Source: Mycolicibacterium frederiksbergense (GTDB lineage: Bacteria > Actinomycetota > Actinomycetes > Mycobacteriales > Mycobacteriaceae). From it: a stretch of 64,000 bases of DNA. The first letter of the stretch is position 1, and every line of letters begins with the position of its first letter. The stretch lies in NCBI RefSeq assembly GCF_029893345.1, contig NZ_JARXVE010000005.1:62001-126000 (forward strand). Reading direction: 5' to 3'. Both the position numbers and the translations under genes were made by a program. The notes beneath the pieces are model-generated. The model did no database searches. It was not told where the DNA came from and was given only the letters and a program-made list of their open reading frames with translations. Shown piece after piece: positions 1-8,013 of the stretch.

Positions 1-422
1 CATCCGACACTTTGCCGACGTAGTTTCGGGGATCGCCGGCCCTGGCGATATCGAGGGCCAGCCACTGGATTTGGTTCATGATGGCGTTGTGCGCATCGAT
101 GATGTCGCCGCGGGCTTTCTCCACGTCTTGCGAACCGACGAGCTCGACTTTTGCCGAGGCTTGCCGACATTTCCCGAATTGCGCGTGATAGGCATCGCTT
201 TTACTGATCAACCCATCCATGTTGAACTCATCACCCAACCCCATCTGGTGGACGAACTCGAACTCGGCTTCCGACAGGTCGGTCACCGTGGTCAGGAAAT
301 CGGCATATGCGGCGATCCGCTGTTCCTTGTTGAATTGGACGGCAATTCGGGTGGTCTCGGCGTGAATTTGATTGCCCGAGGTGCGCTTCGCTTGGCTTTG
401 GTGGCGAACAGCTTTCGGGCAT
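1..422 (-). pseudogene. hypothetical protein remnant, 5' end damaged, runs off window edge
   Basis: On the minus strand one frame reads as convincing protein from about position 400 to the window edge (segments such as HAETTRIAVQFNKEQ and DEFNMDGLISKSDAYH), but it has no ATG, GTG or TTG near its beginning. The only start with a good ribosome site is the ATG at 422, preceded by GGGGTAAGAGGG, and it lies one base out of that frame. I infer a single-base frameshift or a lost N-terminus. The visible part resembles the soluble helical part of small actinobacterial proteins that normally carry an N-terminal membrane anchor; no anchor is seen here. The function is unknown. The gene lies 51 bp downstream of the hypothetical gene at 474-962, same strand. 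Confidence 0.4.
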
Positions 423-473
423 GCCCTCTTACCCCTGGCTGGGTGGAAGATTGTCGGGTGCGGTGAAAAGGGT

Positions 474-962
474 TCAGCGAGTGAGAGCTTTGTCAGTGAG
501 CCGCTCGGCGCCTCTGAGCATCGCGTTGCCGAGTTCGCCGTCGGCCAGGCGTGAACCGACACTGGCCAGCACGAGTGCCCCAACCATCCGCCCGGTCGCC
601 ACCAAGTCCTCATTCGGGCGTGGGCCCGGCTCCGGTCCAGGAACCGGCCACGTCGGATGCGGCCACCGGTGCGGCCACGGCGGTGTGCCGCACCACTCGT
701 CGACCATCTCATCGATGATGCGGCTCGCCTCGCGTCCTTGAATCGCTGATTCGATCGACAGCTGCACGTACCGATGCGCCATCACCGCCGCGGCGATCTG
801 GTAACTCTCCACCGGCGGCAGCGGTTGCGGCTGCAACTCGACTTCCTCGGATCGGGACTGCGGAGTCACACCGGTAGTAATGACTCGCCATGCTCCCACC
901 GAGACCTGCGCGATGAGTGGCAGTGCCGACCTCGTTGCTCTCGCATCAACGGAAGTGGTCAC
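474..962 (-). CDS. hypothetical protein (162 aa)
   Basis: I do not recognise this 162-residue protein. The start is GTG at 962, chosen because AAGGGGGATGTC lies directly before it. It has no signal peptide or membrane segment. The middle (about residues 88-115) is rich in Pro, Trp and Gly. The flanks read as helices: a central piece with RYVQLSIESAIQGREASRII and a C-terminal piece with MVGALVLASVGSRLADGEL. It is followed after 51 bp by the damaged gene at the window edge, so the two may be cotranscribed. It lies 125 bp downstream of the exporter gene on the same strand, with inverted repeats between them. Confidence 0.6.
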   Translation of the reverse strand: MTTSVDARATRSALPLIAQVSVGAWRVITTGVTPQSRSEEVELQPQPLPPVESYQIAAAVMAHRYVQLSIESAIQGREASRIIDEMVDEWCGTPPWPHRWPHPTWPVPGPEPGPRPNEDLVATGRMVGALVLASVGSRLADGELGNAMLRGAERLTDKALTR

Positions 963-1029
963 GACATCCCCCTTGTTGTCGATAGACAGTTGATGTCGCC
1001 AGTATCAACCGCCGCAACGCGGTCAGCGT

Positions 1030-1080
1030 GAGTAGCGCACTACTCGAATACCCGACCACAACCAGGGCCAGCGTCGAGTA
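1030..1080. repeat. inverted repeats between exporter gene and hypothetical gene
   Basis: GAGTAG-CGCA-CTACTC at 1030-1045 is a perfect 6-bp dyad. It overlaps the left arm of a second pair, TACTCGA at 1041-1047 and TCGAGTA at 1074-1080. The cluster sits between the exporter stop (1088) and the hypothetical gene start (962). It could be an operator for the latter or a weak terminator; no T-run follows. Confidence 0.3.
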
Positions 1081-1087
1081 TTGCGAT

Positions 1088-2533
1088 CTAGTGCGTCGGC
1101 GTGCCACCCGCGGGACTCGGGCGAGACGCGGTGAAAAACGCTGTGACCACAGCAATCACGCTGATCACCGCAGCGGCCGTGAAAGCCGCATGCACGCCGG
1201 GCAGATCCGGGGCCCCGCCCGAGTGGGAGGCCTTGGTCATGACCGTCACGAACAGCGCAGTACCCGCGGCGCCACCGACCTGTTGCAACGTGGTCAGGAT
1301 GGCGCTGCCATGTGAGTAGAGCCGGTCGGGCAAGACGCTGAGCGCGTCAGTCATCAACGGCGTGAACATCATCGCCAAGCCCACCATCATGATGGTCTGC
1401 AGCAGAACCAGTTCCCAGATCGGGGACGTCGCCGACAGCCTGGTGAAGCCGCACAGCGCCACGCACAGCATCAGCGACCCCGGCACGACAAGCAGCCGAG
1501 CGCCGTGACGGTCGTAGGCCCGCCCGACCAGCGGACCCGCCAGCCCCATCAGCAATCCGCCCGGCAGGCTCGTCAATCCGGCGACCAATGCACTGTGCCC
1601 CAGCACGTTCTGCACATACAGCGGGACCATGATGATCGCGCCGAACAGGCCCATGAAGCCGAGGACCACCAAGACCAGCGACACCGAGAACCGCCGGTAG
1701 GTGAATGGCCGCAGATCGAGGAACGCCCGGTCCCGCCGTTGCAGCTGCAGCTGCCGCGAACCGAACAGCACCATCGCCACCGCACCGATCGCCATGGGCA
1801 CCCACGCCGGCACTCCCCGCTGGCCGTGAGCGGACTCACCCAACAGTGAGAGCCCGAACACCAAGCCCGCGAACGCGATTGCCGACAGCGGTACCGAGAC
1901 GGGATCGATCGGCGTCGGTTCTTGCCGTCCGTCGTGGACCCGCAGCCACACCAGACCGGCCGTGAGCGAAACGAGGGCGATGGGCAGCACGATCCAGAAC
2001 ATCCACCGCCAATCCAGCGAGCCCAGGATGAACCCCGACAGGGTGGGCCCGATCGCAGGGGCGACGGCGATGACGATCGAGATGGTGCCCATCATCTGCC
2101 CACGCCGCTCGGCGGGGATCAGCGTCATGACCGTCGTCATCAGCAGGGGCATCATGACGGCGGTGCCGCACGCCTGCACGATCCGTCCGGCCAGCAGCAC
2201 CGCGAAACCCGGTGCCAGCGCCGCCACCAGCGTGCCCGTGCAGAACAACGACATCGACGCCAGGAAGATGCCACGCACCGGGTAGCGCTGCAGCAGCGAA
2301 CCGGACATCGGGATGACGACCGCCATCGTCAGCAGGAAGCCACTGGTGAGCCATTGCGCGGTACTCGCGGCAATGTTCAGATCGACGATCAGGGCCGGCA
2401 ACGCGACGCTCATGATCGTCTCGTTGAGGATCATCACGAATGCCGAGCCGACCAACAGCCCGATGATGACGTTGGCGCTCGATTGCTCACGCGGTTGCGC
2501 CGCGATTTCCCCGGTGCTCGGGCCCGTCGTCAT
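1088..2533 (-). CDS. MFS exporter, DHA2 (EmrB/QacA-like) family
   Basis: This 481-residue protein is predicted to be a proton-coupled drug or metabolite exporter with about 14 membrane helices. Near the N-terminus it has the family-typical LNETIMSVALPALIVDL, then motif A-like and antiporter motif C-like sequence (VAPAIGPTLSGFILG) around residues 155-175, followed by LDWRWMFWIVLP. ATG 2533 (MTTGPSTG) is chosen because GAGGAG is well spaced for it; the GTG at 2539 touches the ribosome site. It is divergent from the PaaX-type regulator at 2755, and the 221-bp intergenic region holds two palindromes. The substrate cannot be read from the sequence. Confidence 0.88.
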   Translation of the reverse strand: MTTGPSTGEIAAQPREQSSANVIIGLLVGSAFVMILNETIMSVALPALIVDLNIAASTAQWLTSGFLLTMAVVIPMSGSLLQRYPVRGIFLASMSLFCTGTLVAALAPGFAVLLAGRIVQACGTAVMMPLLMTTVMTLIPAERRGQMMGTISIVIAVAPAIGPTLSGFILGSLDWRWMFWIVLPIALVSLTAGLVWLRVHDGRQEPTPIDPVSVPLSAIAFAGLVFGLSLLGESAHGQRGVPAWVPMAIGAVAMVLFGSRQLQLQRRDRAFLDLRPFTYRRFSVSLVLVVLGFMGLFGAIIMVPLYVQNVLGHSALVAGLTSLPGGLLMGLAGPLVGRAYDRHGARLLVVPGSLMLCVALCGFTRLSATSPIWELVLLQTIMMVGLAMMFTPLMTDALSVLPDRLYSHGSAILTTLQQVGGAAGTALFVTVMTKASHSGGAPDLPGVHAAFTAAAVISVIAVVTAFFTASRPSPAGGTPTH

Positions 2534-2616
2534 TACCACTCCTCTGTCTTCCCCGAGCTTCGTCTGCGCAGCCTCCCAGGGTAGGTGGGAGACCGTGGGT
2601 CAGGGAAACCATTTTT

Positions 2617-2628
2617 TGCCGCGCGGCA
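2617..2628. promoter_or_regulatory. perfect 12-bp palindrome TGCCGCGCGGCA
   Basis: The sequence is self-complementary over 12 bp and lies 84 bp upstream of the exporter start, in the divergent exporter/PaaX-type intergenic region, directly after a run of six T. It is a plausible operator, but no matching second copy was seen. Confidence 0.3.
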
Positions 2629-2688
2629 GATTGTCACGCGAGGGCGATTCACCTCCGCCCAGCCGCTGCCAGCCGCCTAGGGTGAAAA

Positions 2689-2710
2689 ACTATCGCGAAA
2701 AAACGATAGT
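2689..2710. promoter_or_regulatory. operator ACTATCG-N8-CGATAGT upstream of PaaX-type gene
   Basis: A perfect 7-bp inverted repeat separated by 8 bp (CGAAAAAA). It overlaps a TANNNT -10 candidate (TAGTAT, 2707-2712), 45 bp before the regulator's GTG. The core TATCG-N8-CGATA recurs at 5731-5748 before the monooxygenase/dehydrogenase pair. I infer autoregulation by the adjacent PaaX-type protein. Confidence 0.6.
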
Positions 2711-2754
2711 ATTGGATCCGAGACAGTGGTGCTACGCACACAGAGAGGTGCCCC

Positions 2755-3654
2755 GTGGACGAGGCGTCCGATCATGTGGTCGAGGTGCCGACCCGCGTGC
2801 TTGTGGAGAGCATGGTGCGCGAGGACGGCACCATCGACGCCGGTGAACTCTATGCGGTGGCAAATGCCCTCGGGATGACCGATCAGCAAGTGCGCCTTTG
2901 CATTCGGCGGCTGGTATCGGACGGGCAGTTCACCCAGCACGGCCGGGGTCGTCGCGCGGAGTTGCGTGCGACAGTGAATGCGGACACCACCATCGCGCCC
3001 GACGCAGACTTCGTCCGCCTCATGTTCGCGCAGGATCGAGGCGAGGCTCCGTGGGACGGGATCTGGCACATTGTGGCCTTCGCAATACCGGAGACCATGC
3101 GTCAGTCGCGAGATGCAATGCGGGACGGAATCATTTACCTCGGCGGCGCGCCGATCCAGGGCGGGTTGTACGTCGCAGCCAACTTGTGGGAGTCCCACAT
3201 CGCCGATCTGGCATCGAAACTCGGTGTCTCCGACCACTTCACCTGCTTCACAACGACGAACCTGAGGACGGGCGGGACCGACGATCCCCGGGAGATCGCC
3301 GCGCGCATGTGGCCGCTGGACACCATCGCGGAGGGACATCGACGCCTCGCGTCGGTCGCGCGCAACCGCCTCGCGCGGTTGCGCGGCGCCGAACGCCCGG
3401 ACGAAGCGGAACTGCTCACGATTGCAGTCGAACTCGCGGCCGAGTTCACCCGGGCCATGAAGCCCGATCCGCTGCTGCCACCGGAACTGCTGCCGAGGCC
3501 GTGGCCCGGCACGGAAGCGCGGACCCTTGTCGCCGAATGTTGGTCGACCCTGCGCGCCCTCGAACCGCAGACCGCCAGGCCCCGTCTGTTCCGTGCCTAT
3601 GCCGATGTCATCTCCGATGCCCTCTCCGGACCTCACTTCGAACGAGGGCAATGA
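2755..3654 (+). CDS. PaaX-family transcriptional regulator
   Basis: This 299-residue protein has an N-terminal winged helix-turn-helix (about residues 10-75, with ALGMTDQQVRLCIRRLVSDG as recognition region), a central domain with WDGIWHIVAFAIPE and LGGAPIQGGLYVA, and a C-terminal helical domain. This is the layout of PaaX, the repressor of phenylacetate catabolism that releases DNA on binding an aryl-CoA. The start is GTG 2755 after AGAGAGGTG. No paa genes are nearby, so its ligand is probably not phenylacetyl-CoA; the shared operator suggests it controls the monooxygenase cluster at 4083-7773 and itself. The 3' end overlaps the convergent membrane-protein gene by 47 bp. Confidence 0.85.
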   Translation: MDEASDHVVEVPTRVLVESMVREDGTIDAGELYAVANALGMTDQQVRLCIRRLVSDGQFTQHGRGRRAELRATVNADTTIAPDADFVRLMFAQDRGEAPWDGIWHIVAFAIPETMRQSRDAMRDGIIYLGGAPIQGGLYVAANLWESHIADLASKLGVSDHFTCFTTTNLRTGGTDDPREIAARMWPLDTIAEGHRRLASVARNRLARLRGAERPDEAELLTIAVELAAEFTRAMKPDPLLPPELLPRPWPGTEARTLVAECWSTLRALEPQTARPRLFRAYADVISDALSGPHFERGQ

Positions 3655-4114
3655 GCGACACGGTCGCCAGGAGAGCGGTCACCACCGTGAACCCGAACCA
3701 GAACCGCACCCAGGTGGAGGGGATCGGAATGAGCAGAACGGGGCTGACCACGTACATCATCGCGACGACCCGCAGGCGCTTCTCGTCTGCGAGCTGGTCT
3801 TCGAAGCGGGATGCCCGCGCCAGAGCCTGGGAGCCATAGGCGGCCAGCCCACCGCTGACGACCTTGCGCCAGGTGTGCAGGTTCAACCCGAACACACTGA
3901 GCAGCAGCACCAGCCCCAGCAGCTGCGTCCACTCCGGAACGCTGTCGGCATCGAATTGCGTGAATGGCAGCGTCACCGCCGCGAATAGGATCGCGCCGCA
4001 CGCCTCGATGGCGACCAGCCGGCGAGCCGGTCGGATCTGCAAGATATCGACCACGATTCGCGGCCAACCCCGCGCCACGGATTCAGACGAGGGTCGAGAC
4101 GGAGGGTCTTTCAT
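3608..4114 (-). CDS. small membrane protein, hypothetical (168 aa)
   Basis: I see four hydrophobic segments: about residues 34-52 (LVAIEACGAILFAAVTLPF), 62-79 (TQLLGLVLLLSVFGLNL), 118-134 (VVAMMYVVSPVLLIPIP) and 138-158. The loop after the second is charged (RASRFEDQLADEKRLR). ATG 4114 follows GAGGTGACG and overlaps the end of the upstream monooxygenase gene by 32 bp, so translation is probably coupled to it. The 3' end overlaps the convergent PaaX-type gene. No family is recognised; by context it belongs to the monooxygenase operon. Confidence 0.7.
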   Translation of the reverse strand: MKDPPSRPSSESVARGWPRIVVDILQIRPARRLVAIEACGAILFAAVTLPFTQFDADSVPEWTQLLGLVLLLSVFGLNLHTWRKVVSGGLAAYGSQALARASRFEDQLADEKRLRVVAMMYVVSPVLLIPIPSTWVRFWFGFTVVTALLATVSLIALVRSEVRRGHRR

Positions 4115-5663
4115 CCATCGTCACCTCGTAGGCCTCTGGGTCGAACGTCGCGGTTCGGTCCCGATACTCCCATGTCTGCCCGGGCCAGATCGTCGTGATG
4201 CGACCGGTTGCGTCCATGTACCAACTGGAGCAACCACCACTCGCCCACACCGACGGGGCCAGCCGCCGCTGGAGTTCGTCGTTGTACCGCTGCTGGACGG
4301 ACGCCGTGACCTCCACCGCTCGCACGCGCAGATCGCGCATGAACGTCAGGCAACTCAACAGGTAGCCGATCTGCGCTTCGATCATGTAGATCAGACTGTT
4401 GTGTCCCAGGCCGGTGTTGGGCCCCGCCATCAAGAACAGGTTGGGGAACCCGGCGACGGTGGTCCCGAGGTAGGCGCTGGGGCTTCCGCCCCACACCTCA
4501 TCGAGGGACCGTCCGTCGGCGCCGACCACGACGCGAGTGTGGGATCCGTCGGTCACGCGGAATCCGGTGCTGAACACAAGAACGTCGATGTCGTGGTCCA
4601 CCTCGCCGCCGCTCGACGAAGTGGTCCGCACCGAACGGGCACCGATGCTGTCCAATGGGTCGGTCACGACCGACACGTTCGGCTGGATCAGCGCGGGATA
4701 GTAGTTGTCGGACAGCAGCACCCGCTTGCATCCGAGGTCGTAGTCGGGGGTGAGCTTCGCGCGCAGCACGGGATCCTGGACCTGACGCTTGAGGTGTGAC
4801 TCCGCCGACTGCTGTCCCAGCTTGCGCAGCAACGAATTCCCCATCAGCGCCGGCACCGACACCTCGCGCGAGAGGTACTCGAGCCCGCGCGAGATACGCT
4901 GCAGCACCGGAAACCGGCGGAACAGTGACTTCCGCCAGTTCGGGACCGTCCAGTCATGACGCGGTGTGATCCACGACGGGGTTCGCTGGAAGACCGTCAG
5001 ATGAGCGGCTTTTCGCTGAATCTCGGGAATGAACTGCACGGCACTCGCGCCGGTGCCGATGACTCCGACCCGAAGTCCGGACAGGTCCAGCGAGTGGTCC
5101 CACCGTGCCGAGTGGAACGACTCCCCCTCGAACTGCTCGATTCCCGGTATCCGGGGTATCGCCGGTTCCGAGAGCGGTCCCTGCGCCATGACCAGTATGT
5201 CGGCAGTGAGCGGTCCCCTACTGGTCTCGACCTGCCACAGCTGCCCGTCGGTGTCCCATCGCGCGCTGGTGAGTTCGCATCCCAACCGGAGCCGGGGTCG
5301 GACACCGAATCGGTCCGCGCATCGACGGAGGTACTCCGCGATCTCGGATTGCGGAGCGAACCTCTTGCCCCAGTCGGGATTTGGCGCGAAGGAGAAGGAG
5401 TACAGGTCGGAGGGAACATCGCAGGCGCAGCCGGGGTAGGTGTTGTCGCGCCAGGTACCCCCCACCTCCGATTCGCGCTCGATGACCAGGACGTCCGTGA
5501 AGCCCTCTTGCAGAAGCCGAATGGCCGCGCCTAAACCGGCGAAGCCGGCACCCACGACCAGCACTTGAGTGTGCTTGTCCGCGAGGGCGTCCAGGTGCCC
5601 TCCGGAGGAAGGCGCGTCGGCGGCGCGCTGCGACTCGGTGGTTTGGCGACGTGTTTCGGTCAT
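4083..5663 (-). CDS. flavin-containing Baeyer-Villiger-type monooxygenase
   Basis: This 526-residue protein is predicted to use FAD and NADPH to insert oxygen into ketones, giving esters or lactones. It has the FAD Rossmann motif VVGAGFAGLGAA (about residues 37-48), the family-typical GTWRDNTYPGCACDVPS, the Baeyer-Villiger fingerprint F-x-G-x3-H-x3-W-D (FEGESFHSARWD, about residues 177-188), and a second Rossmann motif VGVIGTGASAVQ. ATG 5663 is used; an open extension to 5822 would run through the operator and into the divergent gene. The neighbours are a divergent dehydrogenase and a broken alpha/beta hydrolase. In known Baeyer-Villiger routes an esterase follows the monooxygenase, which fits the hydrolase. 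The substrate is unknown. Confidence 0.9.
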   Translation of the reverse strand: MTETRRQTTESQRAADAPSSGGHLDALADKHTQVLVVGAGFAGLGAAIRLLQEGFTDVLVIERESEVGGTWRDNTYPGCACDVPSDLYSFSFAPNPDWGKRFAPQSEIAEYLRRCADRFGVRPRLRLGCELTSARWDTDGQLWQVETSRGPLTADILVMAQGPLSEPAIPRIPGIEQFEGESFHSARWDHSLDLSGLRVGVIGTGASAVQFIPEIQRKAAHLTVFQRTPSWITPRHDWTVPNWRKSLFRRFPVLQRISRGLEYLSREVSVPALMGNSLLRKLGQQSAESHLKRQVQDPVLRAKLTPDYDLGCKRVLLSDNYYPALIQPNVSVVTDPLDSIGARSVRTTSSSGGEVDHDIDVLVFSTGFRVTDGSHTRVVVGADGRSLDEVWGGSPSAYLGTTVAGFPNLFLMAGPNTGLGHNSLIYMIEAQIGYLLSCLTFMRDLRVRAVEVTASVQQRYNDELQRRLAPSVWASGGCSSWYMDATGRITTIWPGQTWEYRDRTATFDPEAYEVTMDERPSVSTLV

Positions 5664-5705
5664 TGACTGTTCCGTTCTCCGGCGAAGCGCTCGGTCTCCA
5701 CATGG

Positions 5706-5750
5706 CGATAGTTCATGATAGTTTCGATCGTATCGTAAACGACCGATAAT
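5706..5750. promoter_or_regulatory. operator cluster in monooxygenase/dehydrogenase divergent promoter
   Basis: TATCG (5731-5735)-N8-CGATA (5744-5748) reproduces the core and spacing of the dyad before the PaaX-type gene. Two further half-sites, CGATAGT (5706-5712) and TGATAGT (5716-5722), lie 10 bp apart, one helical turn. Together they fill the 109-bp gap between the two starts (5663 and 5773), so one regulator could control both directions. Confidence 0.6.
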
Positions 5751-5772
5751 GACTCGTACGAAAGGCTGGAGA

Positions 5773-6969
5773 ATGAAGGTACTCGCTTTGGGTGGCCCGG
5801 GCGCGATGGGTGCCGTCGCCACGCGGATGGCGGTGGGGATGGCCGGAGTGTCGGAGGTGGTGATCGCCGATCGTGATCACGCGGCCGCCGAACGCCTGGC
5901 ACGCGAACTCACCGGTTCCGGTGTCCCGGTGTCTGCGCGCCGCGTCGACGTGACGGACGAGGACGGCCTGCGCGGCGCCCTCGAGTCCGCGGACGTGGTG
6001 CTCAACACGGTGGGCCCGTACTTCCGATTCGGTCTTGCCGTGCTGCGGGCCGCGATCGAGACGCGGACGCACTATCTCGACATCTGCGACGACTGGGAGC
6101 CGACACTGCCGATGCTCGAGCTCGACGAGTACGCCCGCCGAGCGGGGGTGTGCGCGATCGTCGGGATGGGAGCCAGCCCCGGCGTCAGCAACCTACTCGC
6201 CGCCATGGCAGCGCGAGAACTCGATCGCGTCGACGACGTCTACACGGCATGGCCCGTCAAGGGGGACGACGACAAGGACGACGATCTGCTGGTGGGGCAG
6301 GATGGTCGGCCCACTGCCGCTGCCGTGCACTGGATGCAGCAGATCAGCGGGACCGTGGCAACCGTTCGAGCGGGCCAGGTCGTGCACGAACCGCCGCTGC
6401 GCCCGGTCGCGTTGTCGCTGCCCGGCGGACGGGCCGGCACCGCGTACACGGTCGGTCATCCGGAGCCTTTGACCCTGCGGCGCACGCTAGGTGTCACGGG
6501 CGATTCGGCGAATCTGATGATCATCTCGCCGGGCGTGGTGGCCTACCTCGACGTGCTGCGGACCGATATCGACAAGGGTGTACTCACGAACGAATCCGCG
6601 GCGGTGGACCTCGCCGGCCCGTCGTGGCGTCGAGGAATTCGATCCATGGCGCGGTCGGCCAAGTTCAAGTCACCCGGGAACCTGCCGCACTTCTTCGCCG
6701 CCGCAATCGGGCCGAAGGACGGCGAGCCCCGCACCGTACTGGCGCGCCTGACCGACGAATCGGCAGGCATGGCGTCGTTGACCTCGGACATGGCACGCGC
6801 GACCGGAATCCCGTTGGCACTCGGCCTGTCCCAGGTGGTCGACGGAACCATCACCCGTCCGGGTGTCCACGCACCGGACGCCGTCGTCGACCTCGACCGC
6901 TTCTTCGTCGACCTGGCCGACAGCGTCGGGGACGGTCCGGGAATCGACGCCGTCGTCATCGAAAAGTAG
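5773..6969 (+). CDS. saccharopine dehydrogenase-like NAD(P)-binding oxidoreductase
   Basis: This 398-residue protein has an N-terminal Rossmann fold (LALGGPGAMGAVATRMAV) with the Sacchrp_dh_NADP look, including LESADVVLNTVGPYFRFG and THYLDICDDWEPT around residues 78-115, then GMGASPGVSNLLA near residue 135. Such proteins are often annotated saccharopine reductase or trans-acting enoyl reductase-like; the reaction here is not clear. ATG 5773 (MKVLALGG) after GGCTGGAGA is preferred over an upstream ATG at 5749 that overlaps the operator. It is followed 11 bp later by the broken hydrolase in the same direction. Confidence 0.8.
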   Translation: MKVLALGGPGAMGAVATRMAVGMAGVSEVVIADRDHAAAERLARELTGSGVPVSARRVDVTDEDGLRGALESADVVLNTVGPYFRFGLAVLRAAIETRTHYLDICDDWEPTLPMLELDEYARRAGVCAIVGMGASPGVSNLLAAMAARELDRVDDVYTAWPVKGDDDKDDDLLVGQDGRPTAAAVHWMQQISGTVATVRAGQVVHEPPLRPVALSLPGGRAGTAYTVGHPEPLTLRRTLGVTGDSANLMIISPGVVAYLDVLRTDIDKGVLTNESAAVDLAGPSWRRGIRSMARSAKFKSPGNLPHFFAAAIGPKDGEPRTVLARLTDESAGMASLTSDMARATGIPLALGLSQVVDGTITRPGVHAPDAVVDLDRFFVDLADSVGDGPGIDAVVIEK

Positions 6970-6980
6970 GTGACCGCAAC

Positions 6981-7773
6981 ATGTGCCGACTACCTTCGGG
7001 AAGTTTCGCGGTCGGGGGAACCGGTGAGCCGCTCCTGCACGGTGCGACGATGGCAGCGCGGGTGTGGGATCGGCTCCTGCCGGAACTCACCCGGCATCAC
7101 ACGGTGATCGCTCCGACGATGCCCGGGCACAGCGGAACGCCGGCCACGGGCGCCAACATGACACTGGACGACCTCGTCGATTGGGTCGAATCAGTGATGG
7201 ACGGGAACGCCGTCTCGACCGCGCACCTGGCAGGCAACTCCCTGGGTGGGCTGGTGGCGATGGAGTTGGCCCGTCGCGGGCGCGCCAGTTCGGTCGTCGC
7301 GATCTCGCCCGCGGGTGGGTGGACGCCCGAAGGGGGCGCGGCGGTGGCGTCCGCGGTGGCCACCGGCCGACGCGTGGCCGAACGACTACGGCCGGTTGTC
7401 CCGACCGCGATGCGGGTCCCGCTGCTGCGGCAGATCGCATTCGGTGACGTCGCCCAGCACGGCGCTCACCTGAGCCCGGAGGACGCTGCCGGATCCCTGC
7501 TGGACACCGCCAAATCGACGCTGTTCGAGCACTTCCGTGACGTCGCGGTCGCGGAAACCGTACCCGCGTGACATGGCGCCGGTACTGATCGTCTGGCCCA
7601 CCGAAGACCGGGTCATTCCGCTGCAACCGCACGGAATCGGGTGGCGGCAGCTGATTCCGGACGCCAAGTGGAGGTTCGTCGGCGACGTGGGGCACGTACC
7701 GATGCTGGACGATCCGGATCTGATCACCCGCATCGTTCTGCACTGGACGACGCGGGTGATTTCGGCCACATGA
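6981..7773 (+). pseudogene. alpha/beta hydrolase, split by a frameshift
   Basis: The first frame (ATG 6981, after AGGTGACCGCAAC) encodes the oxyanion HG region (EPLLHGATMAARVWDRL) and nucleophile elbow GNSLGG, then stops at 7571 just after AVAETVPA. The rest of the fold continues in the +1 frame from about 7572 to 7773: MAPVLIVWPTEDRVIP (acid Asp region) and VGDVGHVPMLDDP (catalytic His). One extra base near GCGTGACATG (7567-7576) explains the break: removing it gives a continuous protein of about 263 residues. The N-terminal product alone lacks the Asp and His of the triad. Either a real pseudogene or a sequencing error. By context it would hydrolyse the ester made by the monooxygenase. Confidence 0.75.
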
Positions 7774-7810
7774 GAACGGTGACGTTCACAAATTCGTTCC
7801 AACCCAATAG

Positions 7811-7846
7811 AGAATGGCCCCCGGACTGATGTCCGAGGGCCATTCT
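7811..7846. terminator. hairpin between hydrolase and tRNA genes
   Basis: Arms AGAATGGCC...CGGAC (7811-7826) and GTCCG...GGCCATTCT (7831-7846) pair with a TGAT loop and a small internal mismatch. There is no strong T-run on either side. It lies between convergent genes, so it can serve the tRNA (minus) and the hydrolase (plus). Confidence 0.6.
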
Positions 7847-7852
7847 CGCTAG

Positions 7853-7926
7853 TAGCGGGGACAGGATTCGAACCTGCGACCTCTGGGTTATGAGCCCAGC
7901 GAGCTACCGAGCTGCTCCACCCCGCG
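7853..7926 (-). tRNA. tRNA-Met (CAT), initiator type
   Basis: A complete 74-nt cloverleaf reads on the minus strand: acceptor CGCGGGG/CCCCGC, D-loop AGCTCGGTAGCT, anticodon arm CTGGG-CTCATAA-CCCAG and T-arm GCAGG-TTCGAAT-CCTGT. Three G:C pairs next to the CAT anticodon loop and the unpaired first base are marks of the initiator tRNA. CCA is not encoded. No integrase gene is nearby. Confidence 0.95.
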
Positions 7927-8013
7927 TTGGTGAATACAAGGTTACCGGGACGCTCGGCGTAGCTCCAAATCGTCTGGTCAGAGCATGTTTCTGAGCCGAA
8001 ACAGGCGCTGAAT

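Noticed and set aside
5664..5822. Extended N-terminus of the monooxygenase
   Set aside because: It would cover the operator cluster and overlap the divergent dehydrogenase start; ATG 5663 fits the family.
7853..7926. tRNA-Met as a phage or island attachment site
   Set aside because: No integrase nearby and no repeated tRNA 3' end seen in the window.
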